DNA of 64,000 bases from Streptococcus canis. GTDB taxonomy: Bacteria > Bacillota > Bacilli > Lactobacillales > Streptococcaceae. The notes below the pieces were generated by a model. It was not told where the DNA came from, ran no database searches, and saw only the letters and a list, made by a program, of their open reading frames with translations. Position 1 is the first letter of the stretch. Each line of letters opens with the position of its first letter. The stretch covers positions 1,861,501 through 1,925,500 of the forward strand of contig NZ_LR134293.1 in assembly GCF_900636575.1 (NCBI RefSeq), given 5' to 3'. Of this stretch, positions 42,462 through 52,587 are shown one piece after another. The translations under genes were made by a program, and so were the position numbers.

Positions 42462-45281
42462 TTATTGTTTTTCCTTACCTTTACCAAACAGGCTAAAGGA
42501 AGCAAACATGCTGGTTATTCCTAACATAGTCATCACAAAGCCAGCTTTTTCCCCTGCTTTTGGCAAGGTTTTTTCTACTTTCTTAGGAGCAGTAGCTAAT
42601 GGTTTTGCTGCCACCTTTTGCTGACCAGTAGCCGCTGGCGCTGGCACGACTAGAACTTTTTCATCATTTGATGCTTTTTTAAAAGACAATTGGAGCAACA
42701 ATGGGTCATGGTCAGACGCACGACCATGCGCTTCCATAAATGGAGAATTCACATGAACCATGTCAAAGTCATAGTGACCAAGCAAATTGCGTGAAACTAA
42801 CATATTATCAAGGGTTTGGTTATTTCCTTGATAGAAGTATGAATAACGATCTGCAAGATCATGTCGGCTCACCAAGTTAGCCATACCCCCTTCTTCAATC
42901 AATTGGATGGTCTTTGTAAATTCGTAATCGTTAAAGTCACCTAACATCACAATATTAGCTTGGTGTTTTGACCCTTCTTTTGCAAATTGTGCTAGCATAT
43001 TAGCCAAGACGTGACGTCTTTGCTCAGATTTAAAAGTGACTGGTTGCACACGACCATAAAGGGCATTATCCCCACGTTTAGAATTCAAATGGTTGGCAAC
43101 GACAATGACTTTATGACCTTGGAAGCTAAATTCTGCTGCCAATGATTTCCGAACGTCTTTCCAAGCGGCATTGGTTGGATCAATTCGACCAACACTGAGG
43201 TTTAATTCTCCATTAACCCAAGATAGAGCATCCTTAGCACCACCTTTTGGCTTATCAGAAAGGCTGACGCGATCTGGTTGATAAAGGAATCCAGTTCGAA
43301 TATTACCACCTGGTTGACCTCCGTCAACATTATTTTCTGGAGCAATATCAACATAACGATAGGTTGGCCCACCTAGTTTTTTAATGGCATCAATGAGGCG
43401 TTGCGCACTTTGTGTCGCATCTGTTGTCCCATCATCAATCGGCCCGTTATTATCTTGCACTTCAATTAATCCAATAATGTCTGGAGCATTTAGATCATGA
43501 ATAAAGGATTCGGCAATCCGTTTGACCTTCTCATCTTTAGTTGAAGAAGGATTGGCTGAGAAGTTCTCAATATTGTAAGAAGCAATGCTTAACTTGCTAA
43601 GGTCTTTTTGCAAGTTTGTTTTTTCAGGTTTTAAATGACCGTCTATTAAATCTGGCATGTTTTTGCTGTCATCAACAAAGACCTTGTAATTGCCATAGCT
43701 ATAAGATACTGGCCCAGCTAATCTTCCTTTGTAAGAGTCGCCTGCTTTAATGGTTTGTTTGCCTTTTTTGAAAAGAACAGGAATCACATCTGTGTTATAA
43801 GAATTGGCTGGAAGTAATACTCCACCTGAATTATTCAAGTGTCTTGTACTGGAGCCAGGCAAGACATAGATTTCTTTATTTTTCAATGGACCAAGGATTT
43901 TAGCATCATCAACTGCCACTAACATGCCTTCCATTGATTCCCAATAATCAATAGCGTCTTCTTCTGGATCAAAGATGTGTAAGCCATCATTATCAATAAT
44001 ATTGGCTGGTGCGACACGATCTTTCCCTAAAACAAGCGGTGCTGGAACTTGAGCTGTCCCTGTTTTGGTCACTGTTTTAGCCACAATTTGAGTGATGGTA
44101 AGATCAGTCTGCTTACGTTCCTCATAACCACGACCAAAGAATTCTTCCACCTCACCTGAAATGGTCAAAACATCACCGACTTGAACCTTAGCGTTTTTAG
44201 CAAAAACACGAATGCCATCTGAAGTCGCGACCTTGCCATCTCCTTTCAAATCTTGAACATAAAAATGAGTGGAATCGTCTAAATAAGTGACAACAACCTG
44301 TTCTACGGTGACCGCTTTTTTGAGAAGTGGCGATGTATGGCTAGTGCCTTGAATATCTCCAATTTTAACAAGCTTACCAACTGGTGTAGTATCTTCTTTT
44401 CTCACAGCTTGTTTTACCACTTCAAATTGGTCAAGGGTAAATGGTTTCAATTGTAAGTTACCATCAACTGTTGACAAGATGGCGGTCAAGTTGATCACAT
44501 CACCTGAACCAATCTTAGCTGCCAAGTCAGATGTTTTGATGCCAGTACGGTTGTCTAAGCGTACCGCCACACTCTGACCGTCCTTATCCGTAACCTTAAA
44601 GGAAGATGTTTCGTACTTATCAGAAGCAATCTCTCCCACTGTTACATTGGATAACTTAACAAGGGTGGACGGGTTTGCTTTTTCTAATTCTGGAATAGTT
44701 GTTTCTTTAACAGGAGTAGGAAGTTGCCCTTCCAATTTTTTGTGGGCAGTAATGCTTTTGAGCTGTAACTCACCCTTGAAATTAGTAAGGGTACCTGTTA
44801 GTTGGATAATATCGCCACTAGCATATCCCAAATCTTTCCCAGGATAGATATAGAGCCCTGTACCATTACTGTCTTGAATGTAGAAGCCATTGCCACCCCA
44901 ACCATTGACAACACTGATTATTTTACCTGTTACAGTGTAAGGTTTTCCTTCAGGGCTAGTCCTAACTTGTGAAATCGGCTGGCTACCATTAGCATTCGCC
45001 AATACTTCAGGACTGACAGACATTTCTTCTGCGCCCATTCCTGCTGCCTCTTGTGGAACAGTTGATGTCGTCGGAGCTGGTTTGGTGTCCTCAATAGTTG
45101 TTAAGGGAGTTGTTGCAGCACCTGCCTCTTTAACACCAGTTACAGCAGGTGTTTCTGCCTTAGGAGCAAGTACTTCCTCTGCATAGACGGGGTGTTGTTG
45201 CAAAACAACTTCTTCAACAACGGTAGGAACAGCAACCAACGCTAGCAATGAAGCATAAGTGAAAAATTTCCTGTTTAACAT
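42462..45281 (-). CDS. spnA: Cell-wall-anchored DNase (SpnA type)
   Basis: 939 aa surface nuclease. It has an N-terminal signal peptide (basic MLNRKFF then a hydrophobic stretch ending PVYAEE), and a Pro/Thr-rich spacer. Repeated OB-fold modules follow (GKIISVVNGWGGNGFYIQDS; VTVGEIASDKYETSSFKVTD; VTYLDDSTHFYVQDLKGDG). The C-terminal half is an endonuclease/exonuclease/phosphatase domain with SIASYNIENFS, GLIEVQDN, VVANHLNSKRGD, VMLGDFNDYEF and ASDHDPLLLQ. The sorting signal is LPKAG (Ala in place of the usual Thr) with a hydrophobic segment and KGKEKQ tail. SpnA of S. pyogenes degrades DNA of neutrophil traps; the match here is by architecture and place beside sag. Confidence 0.93.
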   Translation of the reverse strand: MLNRKFFTYASLLALVAVPTVVEEVVLQQHPVYAEEVLAPKAETPAVTGVKEAGAATTPLTTIEDTKPAPTTSTVPQEAAGMGAEEMSVSPEVLANANGSQPISQVRTSPEGKPYTVTGKIISVVNGWGGNGFYIQDSNGTGLYIYPGKDLGYASGDIIQLTGTLTNFKGELQLKSITAHKKLEGQLPTPVKETTIPELEKANPSTLVKLSNVTVGEIASDKYETSSFKVTDKDGQSVAVRLDNRTGIKTSDLAAKIGSGDVINLTAILSTVDGNLQLKPFTLDQFEVVKQAVRKEDTTPVGKLVKIGDIQGTSHTSPLLKKAVTVEQVVVTYLDDSTHFYVQDLKGDGKVATSDGIRVFAKNAKVQVGDVLTISGEVEEFFGRGYEERKQTDLTITQIVAKTVTKTGTAQVPAPLVLGKDRVAPANIIDNDGLHIFDPEEDAIDYWESMEGMLVAVDDAKILGPLKNKEIYVLPGSSTRHLNNSGGVLLPANSYNTDVIPVLFKKGKQTIKAGDSYKGRLAGPVSYSYGNYKVFVDDSKNMPDLIDGHLKPEKTNLQKDLSKLSIASYNIENFSANPSSTKDEKVKRIAESFIHDLNAPDIIGLIEVQDNNGPIDDGTTDATQSAQRLIDAIKKLGGPTYRYVDIAPENNVDGGQPGGNIRTGFLYQPDRVSLSDKPKGGAKDALSWVNGELNLSVGRIDPTNAAWKDVRKSLAAEFSFQGHKVIVVANHLNSKRGDNALYGRVQPVTFKSEQRRHVLANMLAQFAKEGSKHQANIVMLGDFNDYEFTKTIQLIEEGGMANLVSRHDLADRYSYFYQGNNQTLDNMLVSRNLLGHYDFDMVHVNSPFMEAHGRASDHDPLLLQLSFKKASNDEKVLVVPAPAATGQQKVAAKPLATAPKKVEKTLPKAGEKAGFVMTMLGITSMFASFSLFGKGKEKQ

Positions 45282-45318
45282 AAAAACTCCTTTTGTTTAA
45301 TGCGTTTCATACATGCTT

Positions 45319-45347
45319 ATTGTAACAAAAAGAATTGGTAAAATAAA
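45319..45347 (-). promoter_or_regulatory. Promoter of the wall-anchored nuclease gene
   Basis: Extended -10 TGTTACAAT (45319-45324 for the hexamer) with a weak TTTATT 17 bp upstream. The 343-base gap 45282-45624 also holds AT-rich sequence and the sagI terminator, but no gene. Confidence 0.5.
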
Positions 45348-45524
45348 TACATTTTTTAACATTTTGTTTCAAAAAGTTAATGTTATTAAAAGTTTAATCG
45401 TTATCATATCAACAAAAAAGAGAATTACTTCACTAAAAAACAAACATTGCAGCAGAAATAATGACAAAAAAAGAAAGAGTTCTTAAAAATCAAGAAGAAT
45501 CTTAGAAACTTAATCGTTTTTCAG

Positions 45525-45573
45525 CAAAAAAAGCATCAACTTTAGTGACGAAAGAGCCGTTAAATTGATGCTA
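45525..45573 (-). terminator. sag operon terminator
   Basis: GCATCAATTTAA and TTAAAGTTGATGC-like arms (45533-45571) followed on the minus strand by a run of seven T. It is 53 nt past the sagI stop and closes the sag operon. Confidence 0.8.
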
Positions 45574-45624
45574 TCGCTTCTTTTATTAATACACCGTAAA
45601 GAAAGATAACCTTCCCCAAATGCC

Positions 45625-46743
45625 TTATGATTGGGCAGGTTTTAATAATAAACTAGAAAGGATTATAAAGGTTGCTGCAGTTGCCAACAAGGCCAACAAG
45701 TAAGGCCAAGCTTCTGATAAACCACCACCACTCTGAAAGGTCGTTATCGCTGATAAAACCCAATTTTGCGGTAATAATTTTCCGATAGCTTGCATGTAAG
45801 AAGGGGTAATAGATAAAGGCCACAAACACCCTGCTAACATTGACGTTGGCATCACAATGAGGTTAGCCAACTGACTACTTTGTTGAGTATTTTGTGTTAC
45901 GGCACCAATCAATAAGCCAAAACCTATTGCCAATAAACTAAAGAGGAAGAAAACTAATAAGAGCATCTGCATTGGGATGTAAAAACTAACATTAAATGCT
46001 TTCAATAAGCCGAGCATAATCACAAGTTGGATGGCAAAGGCAACAAGACCCACGCAAACATAACTAAGCATGTATTGAAAGCGGGATAATGTTGACAAGA
46101 CCAAGCGGTTATAGATATGACTGGACTTGTCTGTTAAAATACCGCTGTAAATCACACTGGTACTTCCTAACATCAAAATCAATAAAAAGCCTGTTGTAGT
46201 GGAGGACACGGATTTACTACGTGAGCGGTCTGCCAAAGTTACTTGGTTAACCTGATAATATAGACTCTTGTTTTTCTTCAGAATCTGATCAAAGGTTTTT
46301 TGATTCCCAGCAGCCACATCCCCCATAATATTGTAATTTTCTAAAAGGTAATTGGCTTGCGCTTTAAACCATTCTGTGATCTCGCTCTTAGCAATAGAGC
46401 GAAGTTTGAGTTCTTGCGCCTTACCTGTCAACACTTTCTCTGAGAACCCTTTATCAATAGTGAGCACAGCCTCTAAAGATTTATCCTGAAGGTAATTATC
46501 AATGTGTTCTTCTTCTAATTTAGTGAAGATGTCATACTTTTTAGTTTGTTTAAGTTGGGCAATAAATTGCTTTGAAATCTGGCTATGGTCCTTATCCAAA
46601 ATACCAATTTTAGCTTGGCTGTTGCCTGAAAAACTCAAAGAGAGAGCCAATAAAGTGGTTAAAATAGGCAACAAGATGAAGGTCACATAACTGGTTTTTT
46701 TCCGTCGTATTTTAACAAATAACGCTTTTATAAAACGACTCAT
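45625..46743 (-). CDS. sagI: Streptolysin S export ABC permease SagI
   Basis: 372 aa ABC-2 type permease: one N-terminal membrane segment (TSYVTFILLPILTTLLALSL), a large extracytoplasmic loop, and five C-terminal membrane segments. With SagH and the ATPase SagG it forms the exporter for mature streptolysin S. The C-terminal pattern NLIVMPTSMLAGCLWPLSIT is typical of ABC-2 permeases. It is the last gene of the operon and overlaps sagH by 4 nt. Confidence 0.95.
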   Translation of the reverse strand: MSRFIKALFVKIRRKKTSYVTFILLPILTTLLALSLSFSGNSQAKIGILDKDHSQISKQFIAQLKQTKKYDIFTKLEEEHIDNYLQDKSLEAVLTIDKGFSEKVLTGKAQELKLRSIAKSEITEWFKAQANYLLENYNIMGDVAAGNQKTFDQILKKNKSLYYQVNQVTLADRSRSKSVSSTTTGFLLILMLGSTSVIYSGILTDKSSHIYNRLVLSTLSRFQYMLSYVCVGLVAFAIQLVIMLGLLKAFNVSFYIPMQMLLLVFFLFSLLAIGFGLLIGAVTQNTQQSSQLANLIVMPTSMLAGCLWPLSITPSYMQAIGKLLPQNWVLSAITTFQSGGGLSEAWPYLLALLATAATFIILSSLLLKPAQS

Positions 46744-47867
46744 GTGGTCACCTGCTTTCTCATTCCTATTAAAGCGAGTAGAATAAAGACTGTTCCAAGA
46801 CTAATATTAACCATCAAGGTCACTGGGATTGGATTGTTCTGCCCTCCAAAAATAAGGTAAAACAAACTATCATTAACCCACTTGATGGGAGAAATATTGG
46901 ACAATTGATTAATCAAAGGACTATTTAGAGTTGCTAAAGGAACGTAGCTTCCTCCCAAAAAGGCGAAGATAGGAATAACTGCATTTGAAGCCACCGTCAA
47001 GAAAGATTCATTGCTAATACTAGTAGCCATTCCGATACCAATAGCCACAGACAGGTAAATCAAAGAAGCTGTTACTCCAATAATTTGCCAGTCATTGGTT
47101 CCCCAATTAACTCGCAAAACAAACCTCGTAAAGATATAAAGAATGCCCAACTGGACTGTCGTCGCCAACATGGCTCCTATCAATTTTCCAAAAACAAGAA
47201 GGCTAGGCGAAACACCTGTGAGGTGAATACGATTAGTGGTGCGCTGTTGCCGGTCGGATAAGACAAGATTCATCGCTGACATGATGCTATAAAAGGTAAT
47301 CATGGTAAACATGGAAATGGCATAATAATCAGCCGAAGTCATTCCTTTGCTGGTCTGAACAGAACTTACTTTAACAAAATCCACTTTGCGTTTTTTTATC
47401 TCTGCTAATCGTTGAGGATAAAGGTCAGCTATTGAGTCATAGGTCTTAGCATTATCCACATAATTGGTCACCAGCATGTTAATCAAGTCAGCATTCTGCT
47501 GGTTAATCGCATTGGTGGTTACCTTAATGCTTTGGTTTTTCTTCACCTCTAAAGTGGCAGTCAATGCTCCTTCACTAACCTTCTTTTTGTCCGCTTCAAG
47601 CGACTTGCTAGGTTTAGCTTCTAGTTTCAATTCCTTATTTAAAACCTTTAAGAAGGCAAGAAAGTTCTTCTGATAATCCGTCTTCTCCCCTTCCAATTGA
47701 TAACGCACCGTTAATTTAGGAACTGTCGTCGCTGTGTTAAAACTGGATTTAAAGGCAAAACTTAAAATCACAATCATCACAATTGGAAAAACCACCATCA
47801 TCAATAAGGCTGTTCGATTTCGAAAAATCTGCAAACTTTCTTTTTTGATTAAATGTAATAAAACCAT
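46740..47867 (-). CDS. sagH: Streptolysin S export ABC permease SagH
   Basis: 375 aa ABC-2 permease, with the same layout as SagI: an N-terminal helix (RTALLMMVVFPIVMIVILSF), a long loop, and C-terminal membrane segments (AVIPIFAFLGGSYVPLATLN). SagH and SagI are probably the two different halves of the membrane channel. It starts 8 nt after sagG. Confidence 0.95.
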   Translation of the reverse strand: MVLLHLIKKESLQIFRNRTALLMMVVFPIVMIVILSFAFKSSFNTATTVPKLTVRYQLEGEKTDYQKNFLAFLKVLNKELKLEAKPSKSLEADKKKVSEGALTATLEVKKNQSIKVTTNAINQQNADLINMLVTNYVDNAKTYDSIADLYPQRLAEIKKRKVDFVKVSSVQTSKGMTSADYYAISMFTMITFYSIMSAMNLVLSDRQQRTTNRIHLTGVSPSLLVFGKLIGAMLATTVQLGILYIFTRFVLRVNWGTNDWQIIGVTASLIYLSVAIGIGMATSISNESFLTVASNAVIPIFAFLGGSYVPLATLNSPLINQLSNISPIKWVNDSLFYLIFGGQNNPIPVTLMVNISLGTVFILLALIGMRKQVTT

Positions 47868-47875
47868 AATAACCT

Positions 47876-48799
47876 CTAATCTCTTAGCTTCTTACCCGTT
47901 AAGTGCAAGAAGATTTCTTCTAAATTCAAGTGGTTATGTTTAATCTCACTAAATCCAATATTAGCCTCTGTTAATTGACGAACTACCGTAGCAATGTCAC
48001 CATTTTCAATCACTAAAACTGACTCATCATCAGCAGTTGTCAAGCTCCAGCCTAGTCTGTTGGACATCTCCACCTGTTGAGGGTCTGTCAAAGTCACTAG
48101 AATCTGATTGGTCAGGTCGGCAGCATAGCGTTTTTCCAGTTCAAGCTTATGACCTTCCTCAATAATCTGACCATGGTCCATGATAAAGATATAATCACAA
48201 AGAGCTTCGACTTCTTCCATGTAATGGGTGGTGTAAATAACCGTAGCTCCTTCTGAATTCAAAAGGCGAATAGATTCTAAAATATGATTTCGAGACTGCG
48301 GGTCAATCCCAACAGTTGGTTCATCAAAAATAATTAGTTTGGGAGAATGAACCAAAGCACAGGCAATATTCAAGCGTCTCTTCATTCCTCCTGAGAATTG
48401 ACTAGGAAATTGTTTGGCTTGGGATTCTAGACCTACAAAAGCTAAACTTTTTAAAACTTGCTCTTTCAGTTGCTTTCCTTTTAAACCATACAGCGATCCA
48501 AAAAGTTCCACATTTTCATAAGCGGTTAAATCAGGGTAGACAGCAATATCTTGGGGAACATAGCCAATTTGTGAGCTAATTTTGCGAATAGCCTTTTGAG
48601 ATTGCTGTAAAATAGTGACTTCCCCAGAAGTCAAGGGAATTAAGCCTAAAATCAGATTAATGAGGGTAGACTTACCCGCACCATTTGGTCCTAGCAAACC
48701 GTAAATCTTACCTTCTTCAATGGTCATCGAGACGTTGTCAACAGCCTTTTTACCACCTTTATAGACTTTAACAACATCTGTTAATTGCACAAAACTCAT
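47876..48799 (-). CDS. sagG: Streptolysin S export ABC ATPase SagG
   Basis: 307 aa ABC ATPase that powers SLS export. Walker A GPNGAGKST is at residues 37-45, the signature SGGMKRR at about 136-142 and Walker B LIIFDEP near 155-161; the H-loop is in VIYTTHYMEE. The C-terminal extension of about 80 residues is common in DrrA/CcmA-like drug and bacteriocin exporters. It starts 21 nt after sagF. Confidence 0.97.
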   Translation of the reverse strand: MSFVQLTDVVKVYKGGKKAVDNVSMTIEEGKIYGLLGPNGAGKSTLINLILGLIPLTSGEVTILQQSQKAIRKISSQIGYVPQDIAVYPDLTAYENVELFGSLYGLKGKQLKEQVLKSLAFVGLESQAKQFPSQFSGGMKRRLNIACALVHSPKLIIFDEPTVGIDPQSRNHILESIRLLNSEGATVIYTTHYMEEVEALCDYIFIMDHGQIIEEGHKLELEKRYAADLTNQILVTLTDPQQVEMSNRLGWSLTTADDESVLVIENGDIATVVRQLTEANIGFSEIKHNHLNLEEIFLHLTGKKLRD

Positions 48800-48820
48800 A
48801 TACTACTCCTTTTTTCAACC

Positions 48821-49507
48821 TTACCGTTGCTCTTTAAAACTAATCATCAGATAAGTCAGGGTCAATAATAACAAACCAATCAACCAACCATATAATAGAG
48901 TGGCTGTTACCGCCCAAATCCCAATCACCGTAAAGAGACAAAAGGCTAAAAGACAATTTAACCAACCTGAATAACGACAGGCCTTCACCAAAGCATAACC
49001 TAAAACTAGCACGGACAAACTCATTAATGAGCCTTTTCCTAACAAAAGTAATAAACCTAAATAAAAGACACTATCAGCCAATACAACAAAACTGAGTAAG
49101 AGCAAACTAGTTATTGGCTTCTCTTGTTTAAAAGCTAACCACGTCAGCTTTTGAAACAGCAAGCGACTATCTTTTTGGAGTCCAACATCAAAGATAAGGA
49201 CCAAAGTCAAAAGTGTCATTTCTACCAAGGACAGTAAGTATAATAGCAAATAGCTCATAATTCCCCATTGCCAAGTGACTTGTCCCAAAAAGGTCAAGAC
49301 GTCTCCTAACCTAAGACCCGCAAGGTCTAAAAACAAGACAACGAGAAGAAGAGCAAATTGCACCACACCCAGTAGGACATCTAGCCAGTTCTGATAGGAC
49401 AAGATTCTTATCCATTTAAAATGCCATCTGACCAAACGACGTCTCCGATGACTGGTCAACCAAAGCGTTATTAAACTTAAAACGGCTACTAAAACTACTA
49501 CCATCAT
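48821..49507 (-). CDS. sagF: SagF, membrane protein of the streptolysin S operon
   Basis: 228 aa (or 227 aa from the second Met), almost entirely hydrophobic: about six membrane segments, with short basic loops (TSHRRRRLVRWHFKWIRILS). I see no catalytic motif. It is required for active SLS in genetic studies, but its role is not known. It is translationally coupled to sagE: its start and the sagE stop share base 49507. Confidence 0.93.
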   Translation of the reverse strand: MMVVVLVAVLSLITLWLTSHRRRRLVRWHFKWIRILSYQNWLDVLLGVVQFALLLVVLFLDLAGLRLGDVLTFLGQVTWQWGIMSYLLLYLLSLVEMTLLTLVLIFDVGLQKDSRLLFQKLTWLAFKQEKPITSLLLLSFVVLADSVFYLGLLLLLGKGSLMSLSVLVLGYALVKACRYSGWLNCLLAFCLFTVIGIWAVTATLLYGWLIGLLLLTLTYLMISFKEQR

Positions 49508-50178
49508 TAGTCCACCACCTTCTTATGTCTTGCTTGAAGATGACTAAGGCACTCGACCAACAAATTGCTTGTAACATGAATGATGACAACCAACCACAGA
49601 TTCCCAGTGAGGTAATAAAGGCTGCCGTAACTAAAACCCGTTACCAATTTAGCGTAGAAAATGGATTTTCCCATGAGCAAATGGTTTAAGGCGTAACAAC
49701 AACTGGTCAACACAAGCACCACAATAAGTGGCAGGTCCCATTGGTTCATTAGGATATCAAACCATAAAAAACGATAGGTTAGTTCTTCAAAAAAAGCTAA
49801 AAGCAAGGGATAAGCCAGCTTGTTCCATTCTTGTGTCGTCCCAACAAAGGAGAAAGCCAAGGGAAGCCACTGTCGTTTTTGCCAGCAGCGAAGCCCATGT
49901 AAGAAGGCCACTTCAACCCCTAACATCAAAACACTCAATCCTAGTCCCATAAGAATGAGGGTTGCATCAATTTCACCAAAGGATAAGCTAAACTCAGGTG
50001 ATAATAAATAAATACCCATTAAAGCGATTAAGTAGTAAACAAGAACTGCTCTTAGAAAAGCAATGAGATTAAACCCATAGCCATTCTTTCCTTTCCCAAA
50101 TACCGCTTGCATGGGAATTGAGGGGCAACAGGTCACCAGTAAGAAACAAAGATTAAGGCATTGGGTGAACAAAGGCAT
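49507..50178 (-). CDS. sagE: SagE, CPBP-family membrane protease-like protein
   Basis: 223 aa with several membrane segments and the three CPBP (Abi/Rce1-like) motifs: EELTYR with Glu131-Glu132 and Arg136, ALNHLL with His166, and HVTSN with His201 and Asn205. CPBP proteins are intramembrane proteases. SagE is thought to remove the SagA leader and/or give self-immunity; which of these applies is not settled by sequence. The N-terminus overlaps the 3' end of sagD by 26 bases. Confidence 0.94.
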   Translation of the reverse strand: MPLFTQCLNLCFLLVTCCPSIPMQAVFGKGKNGYGFNLIAFLRAVLVYYLIALMGIYLLSPEFSLSFGEIDATLILMGLGLSVLMLGVEVAFLHGLRCWQKRQWLPLAFSFVGTTQEWNKLAYPLLLAFFEELTYRFLWFDILMNQWDLPLIVVLVLTSCCYALNHLLMGKSIFYAKLVTGFSYGSLYYLTGNLWLVVIIHVTSNLLVECLSHLQARHKKVVD

Positions 50179-51511
50179 TCGTCACACCTCCAAACTGTCT
50201 CATTCGTGGATGATTAGCAAAAGGAAATGCTGGAATACACATTTCAAGAAGTTCAGGGGTTAAGACACGGGTTACATACCAACCTTTTTCTGCTGCTTCA
50301 GGAGGGGTAATGTCCAGAAAGACAGCATTTGGGCTGACTTTTTTAGTATATGCCAATAATATTTTCAACTCTTCTTTCTTATCCTTACCAGAATGATCTG
50401 CCAAATCACTAAGCAGGATTTCTCCTGAAATCAAAGGCTCAAAAGCCTGCCATTTATGGGCCTGATTTTTGGGATGGGCATAATAAAACACATTGCTATC
50501 CAAATCTAAAAAGAGAGGGTTCTTGCTCTCAATATTTTGAAGCGCTTCTTTCTTATATAAGAGATTATAGTAATAACTGTAACTAATAGCTGCCGCCTCC
50601 ATGATTCCCCTTAGTAAGGTGTGTTTAGGATCCAAGCCAGCTTGGACCCCAAATAAGAGATAGGGACCCTCATCGTATTTATTTTTAAGGATAATCCCAA
50701 AGGTGTAAAGCGGGTTGTCATCGCCTACGGTCATATCAATAGGAATAATCTCATACAAGCTCTCTTTTCCCAATCTTGCTTCTTCTAAAATCGCCTGAAT
50801 ATCAGGGTCATCAATAATAATTCTAGGACAAGGCTTTTTGGTGTGCCAACTCAGCATCATGGAATCAATTTGAATATACTCAATCAGGCTATTGCACATA
50901 GCTGCTTCTAACGTAGTATGAGAAGCTGTACCTGTTGAAAAACCTGGAATAACATGCTTTTCACCCACAGCCTCATTAGTTTTATAACCAATGCAGAGCA
51001 TCTGAACCGGAACGTACATGTCTTGCTCTTCAAAAAACATAGGACACTTAACCCAACCCAAGACATCATCTTCTGTCACCATTTTGTCGCACATAACCAT
51101 GCTCAATTCCAGACAACGTTCAATTTGTTCCTGAGTAAAGACCTGTAAATACTCTAACGGCATCACTCGGTCTGTCTGACTTAATTCCTTATGAGAAGCA
51201 TAGACTATTCGATCCGACAATAAATCACCAGAAATAATACTCGCATAACGTTCAATGCTTTCCCCTAAATATCTGATCAGGGCTTCTTCGTAATGGCTGC
51301 CATAACCGATAATATGGTAGCTGACCTGACTCAATTCCCCAATAAATTGCTTATGATAATCAGGCATCTGACCAGTCACACTCTTTAAGTAAACATCATG
51401 AGGGTGATTACAAACAGGCATTTGCGATTGATTTAAAATACCTGTCCGGTTACCACTTAAGCCTTTGAGTTTATCAAAAATATGATTAAAGGAAGGGTAA
51501 TACTGTAACAT
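50153..51511 (-). CDS. sagD: SagD, YcaO-type azoline-forming subunit
   Basis: 452 aa YcaO-domain protein. With SagC and SagB it makes the oxazole and thiazole rings of SLS; YcaO proteins activate the amide backbone with ATP. Family cues are GESIERYASIISGDLL (the ATP-site Glu/Arg), FSTGTASHTTLEAAMCNSLI EYIQ-type helix, and the C-terminal HPMP that corresponds to the Pro-rich YcaO tail. It lies 11 nt after sagC. Confidence 0.96.
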   Translation of the reverse strand: MLQYYPSFNHIFDKLKGLSGNRTGILNQSQMPVCNHPHDVYLKSVTGQMPDYHKQFIGELSQVSYHIIGYGSHYEEALIRYLGESIERYASIISGDLLSDRIVYASHKELSQTDRVMPLEYLQVFTQEQIERCLELSMVMCDKMVTEDDVLGWVKCPMFFEEQDMYVPVQMLCIGYKTNEAVGEKHVIPGFSTGTASHTTLEAAMCNSLIEYIQIDSMMLSWHTKKPCPRIIIDDPDIQAILEEARLGKESLYEIIPIDMTVGDDNPLYTFGIILKNKYDEGPYLLFGVQAGLDPKHTLLRGIMEAAAISYSYYYNLLYKKEALQNIESKNPLFLDLDSNVFYYAHPKNQAHKWQAFEPLISGEILLSDLADHSGKDKKEELKILLAYTKKVSPNAVFLDITPPEAAEKGWYVTRVLTPELLEMCIPAFPFANHPRMRQFGGVTNAFVHPMP

Positions 51512-51522
51512 AACGGTCCTCC

Positions 51523-52587
51523 TTATTCTTCTTCACTAAGGAGTTTTCTAACAATCTCGCGAGTTGATATTTGCTGATCCTCATATTTTAATTTTGCCAG
51601 AGCACCCTGTGCCTGAGAATTTGACATCTTCAGAATATCTTGAACCTGAATTTCAAGGGTTGGCAAATAGATACTTAGCAAACGGCCTTCAAATTTTGAA
51701 CTACCTGTCTGAGCAATAATAAAAGCTTCGCTAACCACCAAATTCATTAAAACATTGAGCAAGGGCAAATAAGCTTGACTAACCGCTTGTGTCGTTGGCA
51801 AGGCCTGCTGAGCAAAATGCTGGTAAAGAACATGGTCTTGCAATCGAGCCAAAACCCTTCTTTCCAAACTATCGAAATCAGCACTATGAGGAGGATTTAG
51901 GGTACAAGCATGTAAGAAGGGACCATCCACAAAACCTAACACCAGTTGTATATTAAGAGCCACACTAATCTCATTCAGATGGCGTAACATCATAATATTC
52001 AATCGTTCTTGACAAACAACAATACTCTGATAACCCTTTAAAGCTTCAGATAAACACTTCATACTACGGTGATGGGTCAAGGCATCCAAACGAGAACTAA
52101 CATCAGTTTGTTGGATTAGCATTTTCAAATCGTCACTAGCCACTTGCAAAGGTAATTGCAGTTGGTCAGCTAACAGTTTGGCCGATTCATTAACATAGGT
52201 TGAATCACTGATAAAAAGGACAGGATCCGTATTTTTGGTATGTCCTGCTGTTGCCATAAATCGAAAATTCCCCATTAAGACTTTCATGACATTCTCTTCA
52301 AGGGCATAATCATCTTCTAACATAAGCACATCATTATAATACAAAGCTGTGATGACTTCCATAAATGTCGCAAATAAGTCAGCTTCCAAACTCTTCTCAT
52401 AGGAGTCAGTATCAAGAATGCCACCCTCAATCAAGGTTGTCACAATTTCTCGATAAGCCTCTTTTAAAGCCTGAGGTTCTTGCGAAACATCTAAGACAGC
52501 TTCATTAAAATCCCAGATACCCTTTCTAAAACAAAAGGTATCCTGAAATTGGACGATACGAACATTACTATTTAGTTGGTATTTCAT
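51523..52587 (-). CDS. sagC: SagC, cyclodehydratase partner protein
   Basis: 354 aa. The E1-like/ThiF-related 'C protein' of TOMM (thiazole/oxazole-modified microcin) synthetases, which binds the SagA leader and delivers it to SagD. The sequence is highly diverged; I see a winged-helix-like N-terminus (VRIVQFQDTFCFRKGIWDFN) and no zinc-binding Cys pairs of canonical E1 enzymes. Assignment rests mainly on its place between sagB and sagD. The start overlaps the sagB stop by 4 nt. Confidence 0.95.
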   Translation of the reverse strand: MKYQLNSNVRIVQFQDTFCFRKGIWDFNEAVLDVSQEPQALKEAYREIVTTLIEGGILDTDSYEKSLEADLFATFMEVITALYYNDVLMLEDDYALEENVMKVLMGNFRFMATAGHTKNTDPVLFISDSTYVNESAKLLADQLQLPLQVASDDLKMLIQQTDVSSRLDALTHHRSMKCLSEALKGYQSIVVCQERLNIMMLRHLNEISVALNIQLVLGFVDGPFLHACTLNPPHSADFDSLERRVLARLQDHVLYQHFAQQALPTTQAVSQAYLPLLNVLMNLVVSEAFIIAQTGSSKFEGRLLSIYLPTLEIQVQDILKMSNSQAQGALAKLKYEDQQISTREIVRKLLSEEE

